From the NCBI GenBank assembly GCA_904420555.1, contig CAJFVO010000004.1, forward strand, positions 124,001-188,000: a stretch of 64,000 nt of DNA, in the 5' to 3' direction. The stretch comes from Candidatus Heritagella intestinalis (GTDB taxonomy: Bacteria > Bacillota > Clostridia > Oscillospirales > Acutalibacteraceae). The notes beneath the pieces are model-generated. The model saw only the letters and a program-made list of their open reading frames with translations. It was not told where the DNA came from and did not search any database. Shown in pieces: positions 41,617 through 50,266 of this stretch; position 1 is the stretch's first letter, and each line of letters opens with the position of its first letter. The translations under genes were made by a program, and so were the position numbers.

Positions 41617-41780
41617 TGTGGAATACCTCCCTTTCCTGTTGGAAAGAATAATTTCAAAACAGTATCATACCACAGGGGAAGGCAAAGGGCAATCCGCATT
41701 TGCCCCAGTTCTCACAGGAGGGAAAAGGGGGAAATCCGTCAGAAACACAAGAGGCGAAACCCGCGAAAAAAGTCTGGGAT

Positions 41781-41835
41781 TTTACGTGGATTTTACAATA
41801 CTTCTCTTTCTGACTTTACAAACCCGCGATATACT
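41781..41835 (+). promoter_or_regulatory. Pho-box-like repeats and -10 element before pstS
   Basis: TTTACG (41781-41786), TTTACA (41792-41797) and TTTACA (41815-41820) lie 11 and 23 bases apart, the helical phasing seen in PhoP-type binding sites (TT-A-CA direct repeats). TATACT (41830-41835) is the -10 element, and no good -35 is present, as expected for an activated promoter. The PhoP/PhoR-like pair at 46298-48705 is the likely controller. Confidence 0.6.
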
Positions 41836-41896
41836 AATGCCAGACCTGAGGAAAAAAAGAAAACCAATCAATGTGAATTGAAAGGAAGAAGACATC

Positions 41897-42793
41897 ATGA
41901 AGATCAAAAAGATTCTTACCGCTTTCTTGGCCCTGGCTATGACCGCCGCCGTAATGACCGGCTGCCAGAGCGCTTCTACCGACTCCAGCTCCACTGGCTC
42001 CGGCTCCTCCCAGAGCTCCACTGACAGCAGCGCTGCCACCGAGCTGAGCGGCTCCGTTTCCACCAACGGCTCCACCTCTATGGAAGAAGTCATCGGCGCC
42101 CTGTCCGAGCAGTTTATGGCTGACAACTCCGGCGTGACCGTTTCCTATGACCCCACCGGTTCCGGTACGGGCATCGAGGCTGCCAAGAACGGTACCTGTG
42201 ATATTGGCCTGTCCTCCCGTGCTCTGAAGACGGACGGCACCGAAGACGGCCTGGTAGGCACCACCGTGGCTCTGGACGGCATCGCCATTATCGTGAATGC
42301 CAACAGCAAAGTTGCTGACCTGACGGTTGACCAGATCGCACAGATCTTCACCGGCGAAATCACCGACTGGAGCGACGTGGGCGGCGACGCCGGCACCATC
42401 GCCTGCATCGGCCGTGAAGCTGGTTCCGGCACCCGCGATGGCTTCGAGTCCATCACCGGCACCGAAGACAAGTGCAAGCTCAACCAGGAGCTGACCTCCA
42501 CCGGCGCTGTTATCGAGGCTGTGAAGAACAATGCCGGCGCTATTGGCTACGCTTCCCTGTCCGCTGTGGAAGGCAAAGACGGCATTAAGGCCATCACTGT
42601 TGGCGGTGTGGAGTGCACCGAGGAGAACATCTCCAACGGCACCTATGAGATCCAGCGTCCCTTCGTCCTGGTAACCAAGGAAGGCGCAGAGCTCAGCCCC
42701 GCTGCCCAGGCATTCTTTGACTTCGCTCTGTCTGACGACGCTGCCAGCCTTATCGAAGGCGCCGGTGCTGTGCCCGCCCCTGACGCTGAATAA
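41897..42793 (+). CDS. pstS: Phosphate ABC transporter substrate-binding lipoprotein PstS
   Basis: 298 residues. Lipoprotein signal with lipobox MTGC (Cys at residue 23), then a Ser/Thr-rich linker to about 48. The binding domain starts LSGSVSTNGSTSMEEVIGAL, the phosphate-contacting N-terminal loop. It includes YDPTGSGTGIEAAKNGTCDIGLSSR and GREAGSGTRDGFE, both phosphate-site motifs of the family. It captures inorganic phosphate outside the membrane and hands it to PstCA. AAAGGAAGAA precedes the ATG. First gene of pstSCAB-phoU. Confidence 0.95.
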   Translation: MKIKKILTAFLALAMTAAVMTGCQSASTDSSSTGSGSSQSSTDSSAATELSGSVSTNGSTSMEEVIGALSEQFMADNSGVTVSYDPTGSGTGIEAAKNGTCDIGLSSRALKTDGTEDGLVGTTVALDGIAIIVNANSKVADLTVDQIAQIFTGEITDWSDVGGDAGTIACIGREAGSGTRDGFESITGTEDKCKLNQELTSTGAVIEAVKNNAGAIGYASLSAVEGKDGIKAITVGGVECTEENISNGTYEIQRPFVLVTKEGAELSPAAQAFFDFALSDDAASLIEGAGAVPAPDAE

Positions 42794-42821
42794 GAGAAAA
42801 ACAGTCTGATTTTAGGAAAAC

Positions 42822-42846
42822 GGCCTCCGCCCGCAAAGGCGGGGGC
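42822..42846 (+). other. Intercistronic hairpin between pstS and pstC
   Basis: Stem GCC.CCGCC with GGCGG.GGC and a short loop, no T-run. Likely a processing or stability element that keeps pstS mRNA more abundant than the downstream part; that role is inferred from other binding-protein operons. Confidence 0.55.
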
Positions 42847-42875
42847 TATTCCTGTGAATATAAGGAGCTGCTTTT

Positions 42876-43901
42876 ATGGAACGAAACGTACCCTTTGAAC
42901 AGAACGCGGCTGCGGGAACAGCCCCCCAGGAGCAGCAGGTCCAGATGGGCCAGCCCGCCGGGGAGGCTCCCGGGGCGGAAGGCGCTTCCGAGGAAAGCAC
43001 CGCTAAGGTGAAAGCCCATTTCCGGGGCGTGAAAGACGCTATGGAGATGGTGATGCACATCATCTTCCTGATCTGCGGCGTGGTGGCGGTGGCCTTTGTG
43101 CTGTTTATCAGCATCTACCTGATTATTTCCGGTATCCCGGCCATCCAGGAAATCGGCATCATCGACTTCCTCTTCGGCCAGACTTGGGCCCCGACCAATA
43201 GCACGGACCCCCAATATGGCATCCTGCCCTTTATCCTCACCTCGATTTACGGCACTGCCGGCGCAGTGATTATCGGCGTCCCTGTGGGCCTGATGACTGC
43301 GGTGTTCCTGGCCAAGATCGCCCCGCCCAAGGTGGCTGCGGTGATCCAGACGGCAGTGGAGCTGCTGGCAGGCATCCCCTCGGTGGTATACGGCCTGGTA
43401 GGTATGACGGTGCTGGTTCCCCTGATCCAGAATCTCTTCAGCCTGCCCTCCGGCGCTACCCTGCTGGCCGCCATTATCGTGCTGGCCATTATGATCCTGC
43501 CCTCTATTGTCAATGTTTCCACCACTGCCCTGAAAGCAGTTCCCAAAGAGTATGAAGAGGCTTCCCTGGCTTTGGGGGCGACAAAAATCGAGACGATTTT
43601 CCGTGTGAGCATCCCCGCCGCCAAGAGCGGCATTGCAACCTCCATTGTGCTGGGCGTGGGCCGCGCTATCGGCGAGGCCATGGCCATTATCATGGTGTCC
43701 GGTAATGTGGCCAATATGCCTGGGCTCTTCAGCTCTGTGCGCTTCCTCACCACGGCCATTGCTTCGGAGATGTCCTACGCTTCCGTGGGCTCCCTCCAGC
43801 GAAACGCCCTGTTCTCCATTGGCCTGGTGCTGTTCCTGTTCATTATGCTCATCAACATTATCCTGAACGTGGTTATCAAAAGAAAGAAGGAGGGGGAATA
43901 A
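42876..43901 (+). CDS. pstC: Phosphate ABC transporter permease PstC
   Basis: 341 residues. A hydrophilic N-terminal extension of about 50 residues (Gln/Ala/Glu-rich, unusual for the family) precedes six membrane helices. The EAA loop reads ALKAVPKEYEEASLALGATKIETIFRVSIPAAKSGI, the contact site for PstB. SVVYGLVGMTVLVPLI and GRAIGEAMAIIMVSGN are also PstC-typical. TAAGGAG precedes the ATG. Forms the membrane channel with PstA, four bases downstream. Confidence 0.94.
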   Translation: MERNVPFEQNAAAGTAPQEQQVQMGQPAGEAPGAEGASEESTAKVKAHFRGVKDAMEMVMHIIFLICGVVAVAFVLFISIYLIISGIPAIQEIGIIDFLFGQTWAPTNSTDPQYGILPFILTSIYGTAGAVIIGVPVGLMTAVFLAKIAPPKVAAVIQTAVELLAGIPSVVYGLVGMTVLVPLIQNLFSLPSGATLLAAIIVLAIMILPSIVNVSTTALKAVPKEYEEASLALGATKIETIFRVSIPAAKSGIATSIVLGVGRAIGEAMAIIMVSGNVANMPGLFSSVRFLTTAIASEMSYASVGSLQRNALFSIGLVLFLFIMLINIILNVVIKRKKEGE

Positions 43902-43904
43902 GCT

Positions 43905-44750
43905 ATGGAAAAACTCTCATTCCGCCGCCGCTTTTACGACAAGGGCCTGAAAGCCGTGCTGTATTTCTGTGCCGGCCTCACCTGCGCCCTGCTGCTGTTC
44001 CTCATTGGATACATTTTCTATCGGGGCCTGGGCAATATTTCCTGGGAGCTGCTGAGCACCCAGACCAGCTACCGTAATGATACCATTGGTATTCTTCCCA
44101 ATATTCTCAACACTTTGTATATTATCCTCATCTCCATGGTCATTGTGCTGCCCCTGGGCGTAGGCGCCGCCATTTACCTGACGGAGTATGCCGCCTCCCG
44201 CCGGCTGGTAGCCATTATCGAGTTTGCCTCCGAAACCCTGACGGGTATCCCCTCCATTATCTTCGGCCTGGTGGGCATGCTGTTCTTCATCCAGCTCCTG
44301 GGCCTGAAGCAGGGCATCCTGGCCGGCGGCCTGACCCTGGTGATTATGATCCTGCCCACCATTATCCGCACTACCCAGGAATCCCTGAAGACGGTGCCCA
44401 ATTCCTACCGGGAGGGCGCTTTGGCCCTGGGCGCCGGCAAGTGGCACATGGTGCGCACGGTGGTGCTGCCCAACGCTGTGGACGGCATTGTCACCGGCTG
44501 TATCCTGGCCATCGGCCGTATTGTAGGCGAATCCGCCGCCCTGCTGTTCACCGCCGGTTTCGGCCTGGTGCTCAACGACTTTGTTACCTCCATGCAGTCC
44601 TCCTCGGCAACCCTGACAGTGGCCCTGTATGTGTATGCCAGCGAGCGCGGCGAGGTGGGCGTAGCCTTTGCCATTGCTGCGATTTTGATGGTCCTCACGC
44701 TGATTATCAACCTGTCCGCCAACCTGGTCGGCCGGAAACTGAAGAAATGA
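43905..44750 (+). CDS. pstA: Phosphate ABC transporter permease PstA
   Basis: 281 residues with six predicted membrane helices. Typical segments: LPLGVGAAIYLTEYAASRR, ETLTGIPSIIFGLVGMLFFIQLLGLKQGILAG, and the EAA loop SLKTVPNSYREGALALGAGKWHMVRTVVLPNAVDGI, then GRIVGESAALLFTAGF. Starts three bases after the pstC stop with GGAGGGGG as ribosome site. Partner of PstC. Confidence 0.95.
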   Translation: MEKLSFRRRFYDKGLKAVLYFCAGLTCALLLFLIGYIFYRGLGNISWELLSTQTSYRNDTIGILPNILNTLYIILISMVIVLPLGVGAAIYLTEYAASRRLVAIIEFASETLTGIPSIIFGLVGMLFFIQLLGLKQGILAGGLTLVIMILPTIIRTTQESLKTVPNSYREGALALGAGKWHMVRTVVLPNAVDGIVTGCILAIGRIVGESAALLFTAGFGLVLNDFVTSMQSSSATLTVALYVYASERGEVGVAFAIAAILMVLTLIINLSANLVGRKLKK

Positions 44751-44762
44751 TGGGAGAATGTT

Positions 44763-45518
44763 ATGTCTACGATTATTGAAGCAAAGAAGCTGGATCTCTG
44801 GTATGGGAGCAATCAGGCTCTCCATAGTGTCAATGTAGCAATTCCTGCAAATAAGATCACCGCCCTCATCGGGCCTTCCGGCTGCGGCAAGTCCACCTTT
44901 CTCAAGACCCTGAACCGGATGAACGACCTGGTGCCGGGTATCCGCATTGAAGGCGAAGTCAACTACGGCGGCCAGAATATCTATGACCCTAATGTGGACA
45001 CCACCTGGCTGCGTAAGGAAATCGGCATGGTGTTCCAGAAGGCCAATCCGTTCCCCATGTCCATTTACGACAACATCGCCTATGGCCCCCGGACCCACGG
45101 CATCCGCTCCCGGGCCAAACTGGACGAAATCGTGGAGAAGTCCCTGCGGGACGCCGCTATCTGGGACGAGGTGAAGGACCGCCTGAAGAAGAGCGCCCTG
45201 GGCCTCTCCGGCGGCCAGCAGCAGCGCCTGTGCATTGCCCGCGCTCTGGCAGTGGAGCCCCGGGTGCTGCTCATGGACGAATCCACCTCCGCTTTGGACC
45301 CCATTTCCACTTCTAAGATCGAAGACCTTGCCATCGAGCTCAAAAGCAAGTATACTGTGATTATGGTAACGCATAATATGCAGCAGGCCGCCCGTGTCTC
45401 CGACATGACCGCCTTCTTCCTGCTGGGCAAGCTCATTGAGTTTGGCGAGACGGAACAGATCTTCTCCATGCCCAAGGAAAAGCAGACCGAGGATTACATC
45501 ACGGGACGTTTCGGCTAA
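44763..45518 (+). CDS. pstB: Phosphate ABC transporter ATP-binding protein PstB
   Basis: A 251-residue ABC ATPase. Walker [10 protein letters not shown] near residue 37, NRMNDLVPG after it (PstB-specific), Q-loop [16 protein letters not shown], signature [16 protein letters not shown], Walker [15 protein letters not shown] and the switch His in [10 protein letters not shown]. Ends ITGRFG, as PstB proteins usually do. Couples ATP hydrolysis to phosphate uptake. Confidence 0.97.
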   Translation: MSTIIEAKKLDLWYGSNQALHSVNVAIPANKITALIGPSGCGKSTFLKTLNRMNDLVPGIRIEGEVNYGGQNIYDPNVDTTWLRKEIGMVFQKANPFPMSIYDNIAYGPRTHGIRSRAKLDEIVEKSLRDAAIWDEVKDRLKKSALGLSGGQQQRLCIARALAVEPRVLLMDESTSALDPISTSKIEDLAIELKSKYTVIMVTHNMQQAARVSDMTAFFLLGKLIEFGETEQIFSMPKEKQTEDYITGRFG

Positions 45519-45548
45519 TGCTTGTATTTGGGAAAGGATGTGTGTAAA

Positions 45549-46223
45549 ATGAGAAACAGATTTGACCGGGAGCTGGAGCTCCTGAACACGGAACTGACAG
45601 AAATGGGCGGCCTCATTGAGACCGCTATTGACCACGCGGTGAACGCCCTGTTTCAGCGCAGTGAAGAAATGGCCCGGGCTACCCTGGATTATGACCGGGA
45701 AGTGGACCACATGGAGCAGACCATTGAGACCCGCTGCCTGCACCTGATTCTCCAGCAGCAGCCGGTGGCAAGGGACCTGCGGGTGGTTTCCGCGGCCCTG
45801 AAGATGATTACCGATATGGAGCGCATCGGCGACCAGGCCGGGGATATTGCAGAGATCTCCCTGCGGCTGCCCGCCAACGTGGATTTCCGTCATTTGGAGC
45901 ATATCCGCGCCATGGCTAAGGCCGCTTCCAAGATGGTCACCGACGCTATCGACGCTTTTGTGGGCCGCAACCTCTCCCTGGCCCAGAGCATCACCGCTGC
46001 CGACGACGAGGTGGACCGCCTCTTTGAGCAGGTGCGGGACGACCTCATCGCCATTATCCGCAACGATTCCGGCGACGCGGCCGCTGCCATTGATATGCTG
46101 ATGGTGGCCAAGTACTTTGAGCGCATCGGCGACCACGCGGTGAATATCTCCGAGTGGGTGGTGTACTCCATTACCGGCGAGCACAAGTCCGATGAAGGGA
46201 AAAAGCAGGCGCAGCACGCATAA
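45549..46223 (+). CDS. phoU: Phosphate signalling protein PhoU
   Basis: 224 residues, two homologous three-helix bundles. Each has the metal-binding pattern of the family (first half DREVDHMEQTIETRCLHLILQQQPVARDLR, second half DDEVDRLFEQVRDDL) and ends with the ERIGDQAGDIAE / ERIGDHAVNISEW motif. PhoU links the Pst transporter to the PhoR kinase and represses the Pho response when phosphate is plentiful. The ATG at 45549 follows GGGAAAGGATG; an upstream ATG at 45522 lies too close to pstB to be preferred. Confidence 0.95.
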   Translation: MRNRFDRELELLNTELTEMGGLIETAIDHAVNALFQRSEEMARATLDYDREVDHMEQTIETRCLHLILQQQPVARDLRVVSAALKMITDMERIGDQAGDIAEISLRLPANVDFRHLEHIRAMAKAASKMVTDAIDAFVGRNLSLAQSITAADDEVDRLFEQVRDDLIAIIRNDSGDAAAAIDMLMVAKYFERIGDHAVNISEWVVYSITGEHKSDEGKKQAQHA

Positions 46224-46297
46224 GGGATAATCCAGCCGCCGGGGGGAATCCGCCTTCCGGCGGCATGCTGTTTGCCAGGAAAGGAATGAACCGATAC

Positions 46298-47002
46298 ATG
46301 AGTCTGATTGCAGTGGTGGAGGATGACGCCAGCATTCGGAAGTTGATTTTGTATGCTTTGAAAAATAATGGGTATGAGACCTGTGGGTTTGGCTGTGGGG
46401 CGGACTTTTTCCAGGCCCTGACCACCCAGTCGCCGGATCTTGTGCTGCTGGATATTATGCTTCCGGACATGGACGGGGTGGAGATTCTCCGCCGTTTGCG
46501 GGAGGCCGGCCCCACTGCCCGTACCCCGGTGATGATGATTACCGCCATGGGCACGGAGTTTGACAAGGTCAATGCCCTGGACAGCGGCGCCGACGACTAT
46601 ATGACCAAGCCCTTTGGGGTTATGGAGATGCTCTCCCGGGTACGGGCCCTGCTGCGGCGGGTGGCCCCTGTTGGGGAAGAGGCCAGCGAAGAGGGGGCGG
46701 TGCTCTCGGAGGACGGCGTGGAGCTGGATACCCGCCGCCGGATGGTGCGGGTAGACGGTGAGGAAGTGAGCCTGGCTTATAAGGAGTTTGAGCTGCTCCA
46801 CTACTTTTTGCAGAACAAGGGTATTGTCCTGAGCCGGGAACAGCTGATGCAGAAGGTCTGGGGCTTTGACTATGAGGGGGAAAGCCGCACGGTGGATATG
46901 CACATCAAGACCCTGCGCCAGAAGCTGGGGCGCTGCGGCGAACTGATTCACACCGTCCGGGGCGTGGGCTATAAACTGGAAGGCAGGGGGAAATCCGCAT
47001 GA
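46298..47002 (+). CDS. phoP: PhoP/PhoB-type response regulator
   Basis: 234 residues. Receiver domain (1-120) with acidic pocket EDDAS, phospho-acceptor Asp in VLLDIMLPDMDG, and Lys in DDYMTKPFG. C-terminal OmpR/PhoB winged helix (about 140-230) ends HTVRGVGYKLEG. Position directly after pstSCAB-phoU and the Pho-like repeats before pstS make phosphate control likely. The ATG at 46298 is chosen; an ATG at 46286 abuts the AAAGGA site. The stop overlaps the kinase start (ATGA). Confidence 0.93.
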   Translation: MSLIAVVEDDASIRKLILYALKNNGYETCGFGCGADFFQALTTQSPDLVLLDIMLPDMDGVEILRRLREAGPTARTPVMMITAMGTEFDKVNALDSGADDYMTKPFGVMEMLSRVRALLRRVAPVGEEASEEGAVLSEDGVELDTRRRMVRVDGEEVSLAYKEFELLHYFLQNKGIVLSREQLMQKVWGFDYEGESRTVDMHIKTLRQKLGRCGELIHTVRGVGYKLEGRGKSA

Positions 47003-48705
47003 AGCGAAGGATTTATTGGACTTTGTGCTTAGTTTCCCTGGCAGCTCTGCTGGTGAGCACCGTGGCCTCCCTGTTTGTCTATTACTATTTTTATCAGGAA
47101 CAGAACCAAGCGGACCTGGCACGGCAGTGCCAGGCCCTTTCTGCCGGCGCGGTGGCTTCCGGAGACCCGGAGGGGTTTTTGCAGGGGTATTCCCTGGACG
47201 ACAGCGGGGAGCGCATTACCCTGCTCAGCGACACCGGCCAGGTGCTCTTTGACTCCGCCGCCGCCGAGGATAGCATGGAAAACCACCGGGACCGCCCGGA
47301 ATTCCAGCAGGCCCTGCAAACCGGCAGCGGGGAGGCTTCCCGGGTGTCGGACACCATGGGCATCTCCACCTTCTATTATGCGGTGCGCTGCGGGGAGGAC
47401 ATGGTGCTGCGCCTGGCCCGGGATAACCGGAATATGCTGGGGGTATTCTTCCAAATCTTTCCCTTGGAGCTGCTCACCTGCGCGGCCCTGTTTGTGGTGA
47501 GTATTTTTGTGGCCCGGATGGTAACCCGGCGGATTGTGACGCCCCTGACCCAGGCGGCGGACAACCTGGAGGTTCTTCCGGAAAACTGGCAGTATGACGA
47601 GCTGGAGCCCTTCCTCATCAAGATTCGGGGACAGAACCGGACCATCCGCCGGCAGCTCACGGAGATTGAGGAGGACCGGGACACCATTACCATGATTTTG
47701 GAGAACATGCAGGAGGGCTTGGTGCTTCTCAATTCGGAGAAGAAGGTGCTTTCTGTGAACCGCAGCGCCCTGGGATACCTGCATCCCGCGGAGCCGGAGC
47801 CTTTGGGAAAGCCGTTGGTGGCCCTTTCCCGGAATATGGATTTGCTCAGCGCTGTGGACAAGGCTCATGGAGGGGAGTCTGTTTCGGGGATTCTGGACCA
47901 GGGGGACCGGAAACTCCGGTATTTTGTCAACCCGGTTTTGGCCGGGCAGGCAGTGGGGGGAGTGATCGTGCTTCTGATGGATATTACGGAGCAGTATAAA
48001 GCCCAGAAATCCCGGGAGGAATTTTCGGCCAATGTTTCCCATGAGCTGAAAACCCCTCTCACCACGATTTCGGGGTTTGCGGAAATGATGAAGAGCGGCA
48101 TGGTCCGGGAAGAGGAGGAGATCAAGGACTTTTCGTCTATGATCTACATTGAAGCCCGGCGGCTGCTGGCCCTTATCGACGACATTATCCGGCTTTCCCG
48201 GATTGAGGAGGGTCACGAGGAATGGGGCGAGCCGGTGGATTTGCGGCAGACCGCCGAAGAAGTGGCGGCTCTGCTGGAGCCGGAGGCGGAAAAGCGGAAC
48301 ATTACCATTTCGGTGTCCGGCGAGGTGACCCCGGTTCCCGGCAACGCCACCATGCTCTATGAAATGGTGCGGAACCTGTGTGAGAACGCGGTGAAGTATA
48401 ACGTGGAGGGGGGCAAGGTGTTCCTGACCCTGGAGGAAGCTTACGGGGACAAGGTGTGCCTGTGCGTCAAGGATACGGGCATCGGCATCCCCAAGGAGCA
48501 TCATGCCCGGATTTTCGAGCGGTTCTATCGAGTGGACAAGAGCCGTTCCAAGGAGACCGGCGGCACTGGCCTGGGGCTGTCCATTGTCAAGCATATTGTG
48601 GAGCGGCATCACGGGGAGCTCCGCCTTTCCAGCGAGGAGGGGAAGGGTACGGAGATTCGGGTATACCTGCCCACGAAACTGCCGGTAACGGAAATCCAGA
48701 GCTAA
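46999..48705 (+). CDS. phoR: PhoR-type sensor histidine kinase
   Basis: 568 residues. Two membrane helices (about 8-28 and 155-175) flank an extracellular sensor region of about 125 residues. A HAMP-like linker and a PAS domain (about 225-335, ILENMQEGLVLLNSEKKVLSVN) follow, then the HisKA dimerisation helix with phospho-His in FSANVSHELKTPLTTI, and the ATPase domain with N-box LCENAVKYN, DTGIGIP and GGTGLGLSIVKHIV. Start by ATGA overlap with the regulator gene. Senses phosphate status, probably through PhoU/Pst as well. Confidence 0.93.
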   Translation: MKRRIYWTLCLVSLAALLVSTVASLFVYYYFYQEQNQADLARQCQALSAGAVASGDPEGFLQGYSLDDSGERITLLSDTGQVLFDSAAAEDSMENHRDRPEFQQALQTGSGEASRVSDTMGISTFYYAVRCGEDMVLRLARDNRNMLGVFFQIFPLELLTCAALFVVSIFVARMVTRRIVTPLTQAADNLEVLPENWQYDELEPFLIKIRGQNRTIRRQLTEIEEDRDTITMILENMQEGLVLLNSEKKVLSVNRSALGYLHPAEPEPLGKPLVALSRNMDLLSAVDKAHGGESVSGILDQGDRKLRYFVNPVLAGQAVGGVIVLLMDITEQYKAQKSREEFSANVSHELKTPLTTISGFAEMMKSGMVREEEEIKDFSSMIYIEARRLLALIDDIIRLSRIEEGHEEWGEPVDLRQTAEEVAALLEPEAEKRNITISVSGEVTPVPGNATMLYEMVRNLCENAVKYNVEGGKVFLTLEEAYGDKVCLCVKDTGIGIPKEHHARIFERFYRVDKSRSKETGGTGLGLSIVKHIVERHHGELRLSSEEGKGTEIRVYLPTKLPVTEIQS

Positions 48706-48708
48706 AAA

Positions 48709-48744
48709 ACGAAAGGCCCGGAGGCAAGCCCTCTGGGCTTTCCT
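48709..48744 (+). terminator. Terminator after phoR
   Basis: Stem GAAAGGCCC.GAGG with CCTC.GGGCTTTC (48710-48741), short CAAG loop. Confidence 0.72.
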
Positions 48745-48782
48745 AATAGAGGGGGCCACTGAACTATATAGATACCGTTTGG

Positions 48783-49233
48783 GCGCAGGCACAGAACTTC
48801 AAAATAGAAAAGACCTGCGGCCACGAATTGCTGACCGCAGGTCTGGGAAGCGTTGAAAAAAGATGCTTGCTACAAGCGCGGGCGCAAAAGAAAACGCACC
48901 CCACAACGTGAGGTGCGCGAATTGGGTGCGGCAGCTTGCCGCTGGGAAGCGTTGACAAAAAAGATACCTGCTATAAACGCGAGCGGCAAGGTAAAAGAAA
49001 AAGCCGAGCCTAGAACGCGAATCGCGTCCAGGCTCAGTCTGGGAAGTGTTGACAAAAAAGATGCCCGCTACAAGCGCGGGCACAAAACTTCAGAATAAGG
49101 AAAAACCTGCGGTGCGCGAATTGCTCACCGCAGGTTTGGGAAGCCTTGACAAAAAAGATACCTGCTAAAAACGCGAGCGACAAGGCAAAAGAAAAAGCCG
49201 AGCCTAGAACGCGAATCGCGTCCAGGCTCAGCC
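48783..49233 (-). repeat. Tandem array of about 97-bp hairpin units abutting tmRNA
   Basis: Four full units start at 48844, 48943, 49040 and 49137 (periods 99, 97, 97), preceded by a partial one (48783-48843). Each has a constant half (plus strand TGGGAAGCGTTGACAAAAAA, then GAT.CC.GCTA.AA.CGCG.GCG) and a variable hairpin half. Two hairpin types occur: an ACCTGCGG/CCGCAGGT type (partial unit and third unit) and a GAGCCT/AGGCTC type (second and fourth). The first unit has GCGGCA/TGCCGC. Read on the minus strand, downstream of tmRNA, the hairpins are followed by T-runs, so the array is a chain of terminator-like elements. The fourth unit ends exactly at the tmRNA 3' CCA. Confidence 0.88.
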
Positions 49234-49582
49234 TGGTGGAGATGAGGGGAGTCGAACCCCTGTCCGAAAGTCACTTGCCAGCGCTTTCTACGAGTGTAGC
49301 CGGTATTTTGCATCTCCCGCAGGACAGCGCCTATCGGCAGGCTCTGGCCTTTGGCAGCCCTTAAACCGTGACCGGGGTAAGGGCGTAACCCGGTTCACGT
49401 GCACCGCTAATCGACGCCTTTATCCGGGCCGCGGTACTCCCGGTAAAGACGGCCGCCTTAATTAGGCAGCAACAGCAACAGTATTGTTGTCGTTTAATTT
49501 TAAGGTTGCGGATTTTATAGCGGCCCCGCACCGCTACTCGCTTACGAAGGCTCACAACCCCCGTCGAAACCATTGCATCCCC
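49234..49582 (-). ncRNA. ssrA: tmRNA (ssrA)
   Basis: The 5' end is GGGGATGCAATGGTTTCGAC at 49582 and the 3' end is GTTCGACTCCCCTCATCTCCACCA at 49234. GGGGATG pairs with CATCTCC as the tRNA-like acceptor stem and CCA is encoded. The tag reading frame lies near 49462-49510 and ends ...NDNNTVAVAA before a TAA; with GCA as resume codon the tag would be ATLKLNDNNTVAVAA. It rescues stalled ribosomes together with SmpB, encoded just upstream. It lies 12 bases after smpB, so co-transcription or a promoter inside smpB is likely. Confidence 0.96.
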
Positions 49583-49594
49583 ATATAAAATTTT

Positions 49595-50059
49595 TCAGCG
49601 GTTCCGCTCTTTCAGGGCCCGCTGGATGTCGCGCTTGGCAGCCTTGGCCGCCAGATCTGCGCGCTTGTCGTAGTTCTTTTTGCCCTTGCACAGGCCCACC
49701 TGCACCTTCACCCGGGACCCCTTAAAATAGAGGGAGAGGGGGATCAGGGAATAGCCGTCCTGCTTGACCAGGCCCAGCAGCCGCATAATCTCCCGGTGAT
49801 GCATCAGCAGCCGGCGCACCCGCACAGGGTCCCGGTTGAAAATATTCCCCTGTTCATAGGGGCTGATGTGCACGCCGTTGAGGAGCAGCTCGCCGTCTAC
49901 GATGGAGCACCAGGCGTCCTTCAGGTTGGCCCGGCCCTGGCGGAGGGATTTCACCTCGGTGCCGGTCAACTCAATGCCGGCCTCCATGCTTTCCTCTACA
50001 AAATAGTCGTGGAAGGCCTTTTTGTTTTGGGCGATGGTGCGCAGTGATTTCTTTTCCAT
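49595..50059 (-). CDS. smpB: SsrA-binding protein SmpB
   Basis: 154 residues, normal length. Typical segments: [42 protein letters not shown] (OB-fold core), [10 protein letters not shown], and the basic C-terminal tail [30 protein letters not shown] that enters the ribosomal mRNA path. It delivers tmRNA to stalled ribosomes. The ATG at 50059 follows AAAAGGAGG; an ATG at 50083 has none. Directly followed by ssrA. Confidence 0.96.
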   Translation of the reverse strand: MEKKSLRTIAQNKKAFHDYFVEESMEAGIELTGTEVKSLRQGRANLKDAWCSIVDGELLLNGVHISPYEQGNIFNRDPVRVRRLLMHHREIMRLLGLVKQDGYSLIPLSLYFKGSRVKVQVGLCKGKKNYDKRADLAAKAAKRDIQRALKERNR

Positions 50060-50096
50060 AGCAAAAAGCCTCCTTTTCCTCATTTTGCAGTTTTAT

Positions 50097-50125
50097 ATTT
50101 TATCACGGTTTCCGAAAAAATACAA
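50097..50125 (-). promoter_or_regulatory. Promoter for smpB-ssrA
   Basis: On the minus strand: TTGTAT (50125-50120), 17-base spacer, TAAAAT (50102-50097). Confidence 0.65.
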
Positions 50126-50205
50126 GGCCTTTTTGGGCGCTTTTTGCCCCACAGAGGGCATCCCGCCTGGCGTAGAGGGAATTTTCCCGGAAAGCCCCGG
50201 AAAGT

Positions 50206-50234
50206 TTGACAGGAGGGCGGCGGTGGATTACAAT
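50206..50234 (+). promoter_or_regulatory. Promoter for the SRPBCC gene
   Basis: TTGACA (50206-50211), 17-base spacer, TACAAT (50229-50234), about 33 bases before the start codon. Confidence 0.75.
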
Positions 50235-50266
50235 AAGGTTGTTGGAATCTGCGGGGGGTGTTGGCG

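Noticed and set aside
48783-49233. CRISPR array
   Set aside because: The units are about 97 bases and hairpin types recur instead of unique 30-40-base spacers. There are no cas genes nearby.
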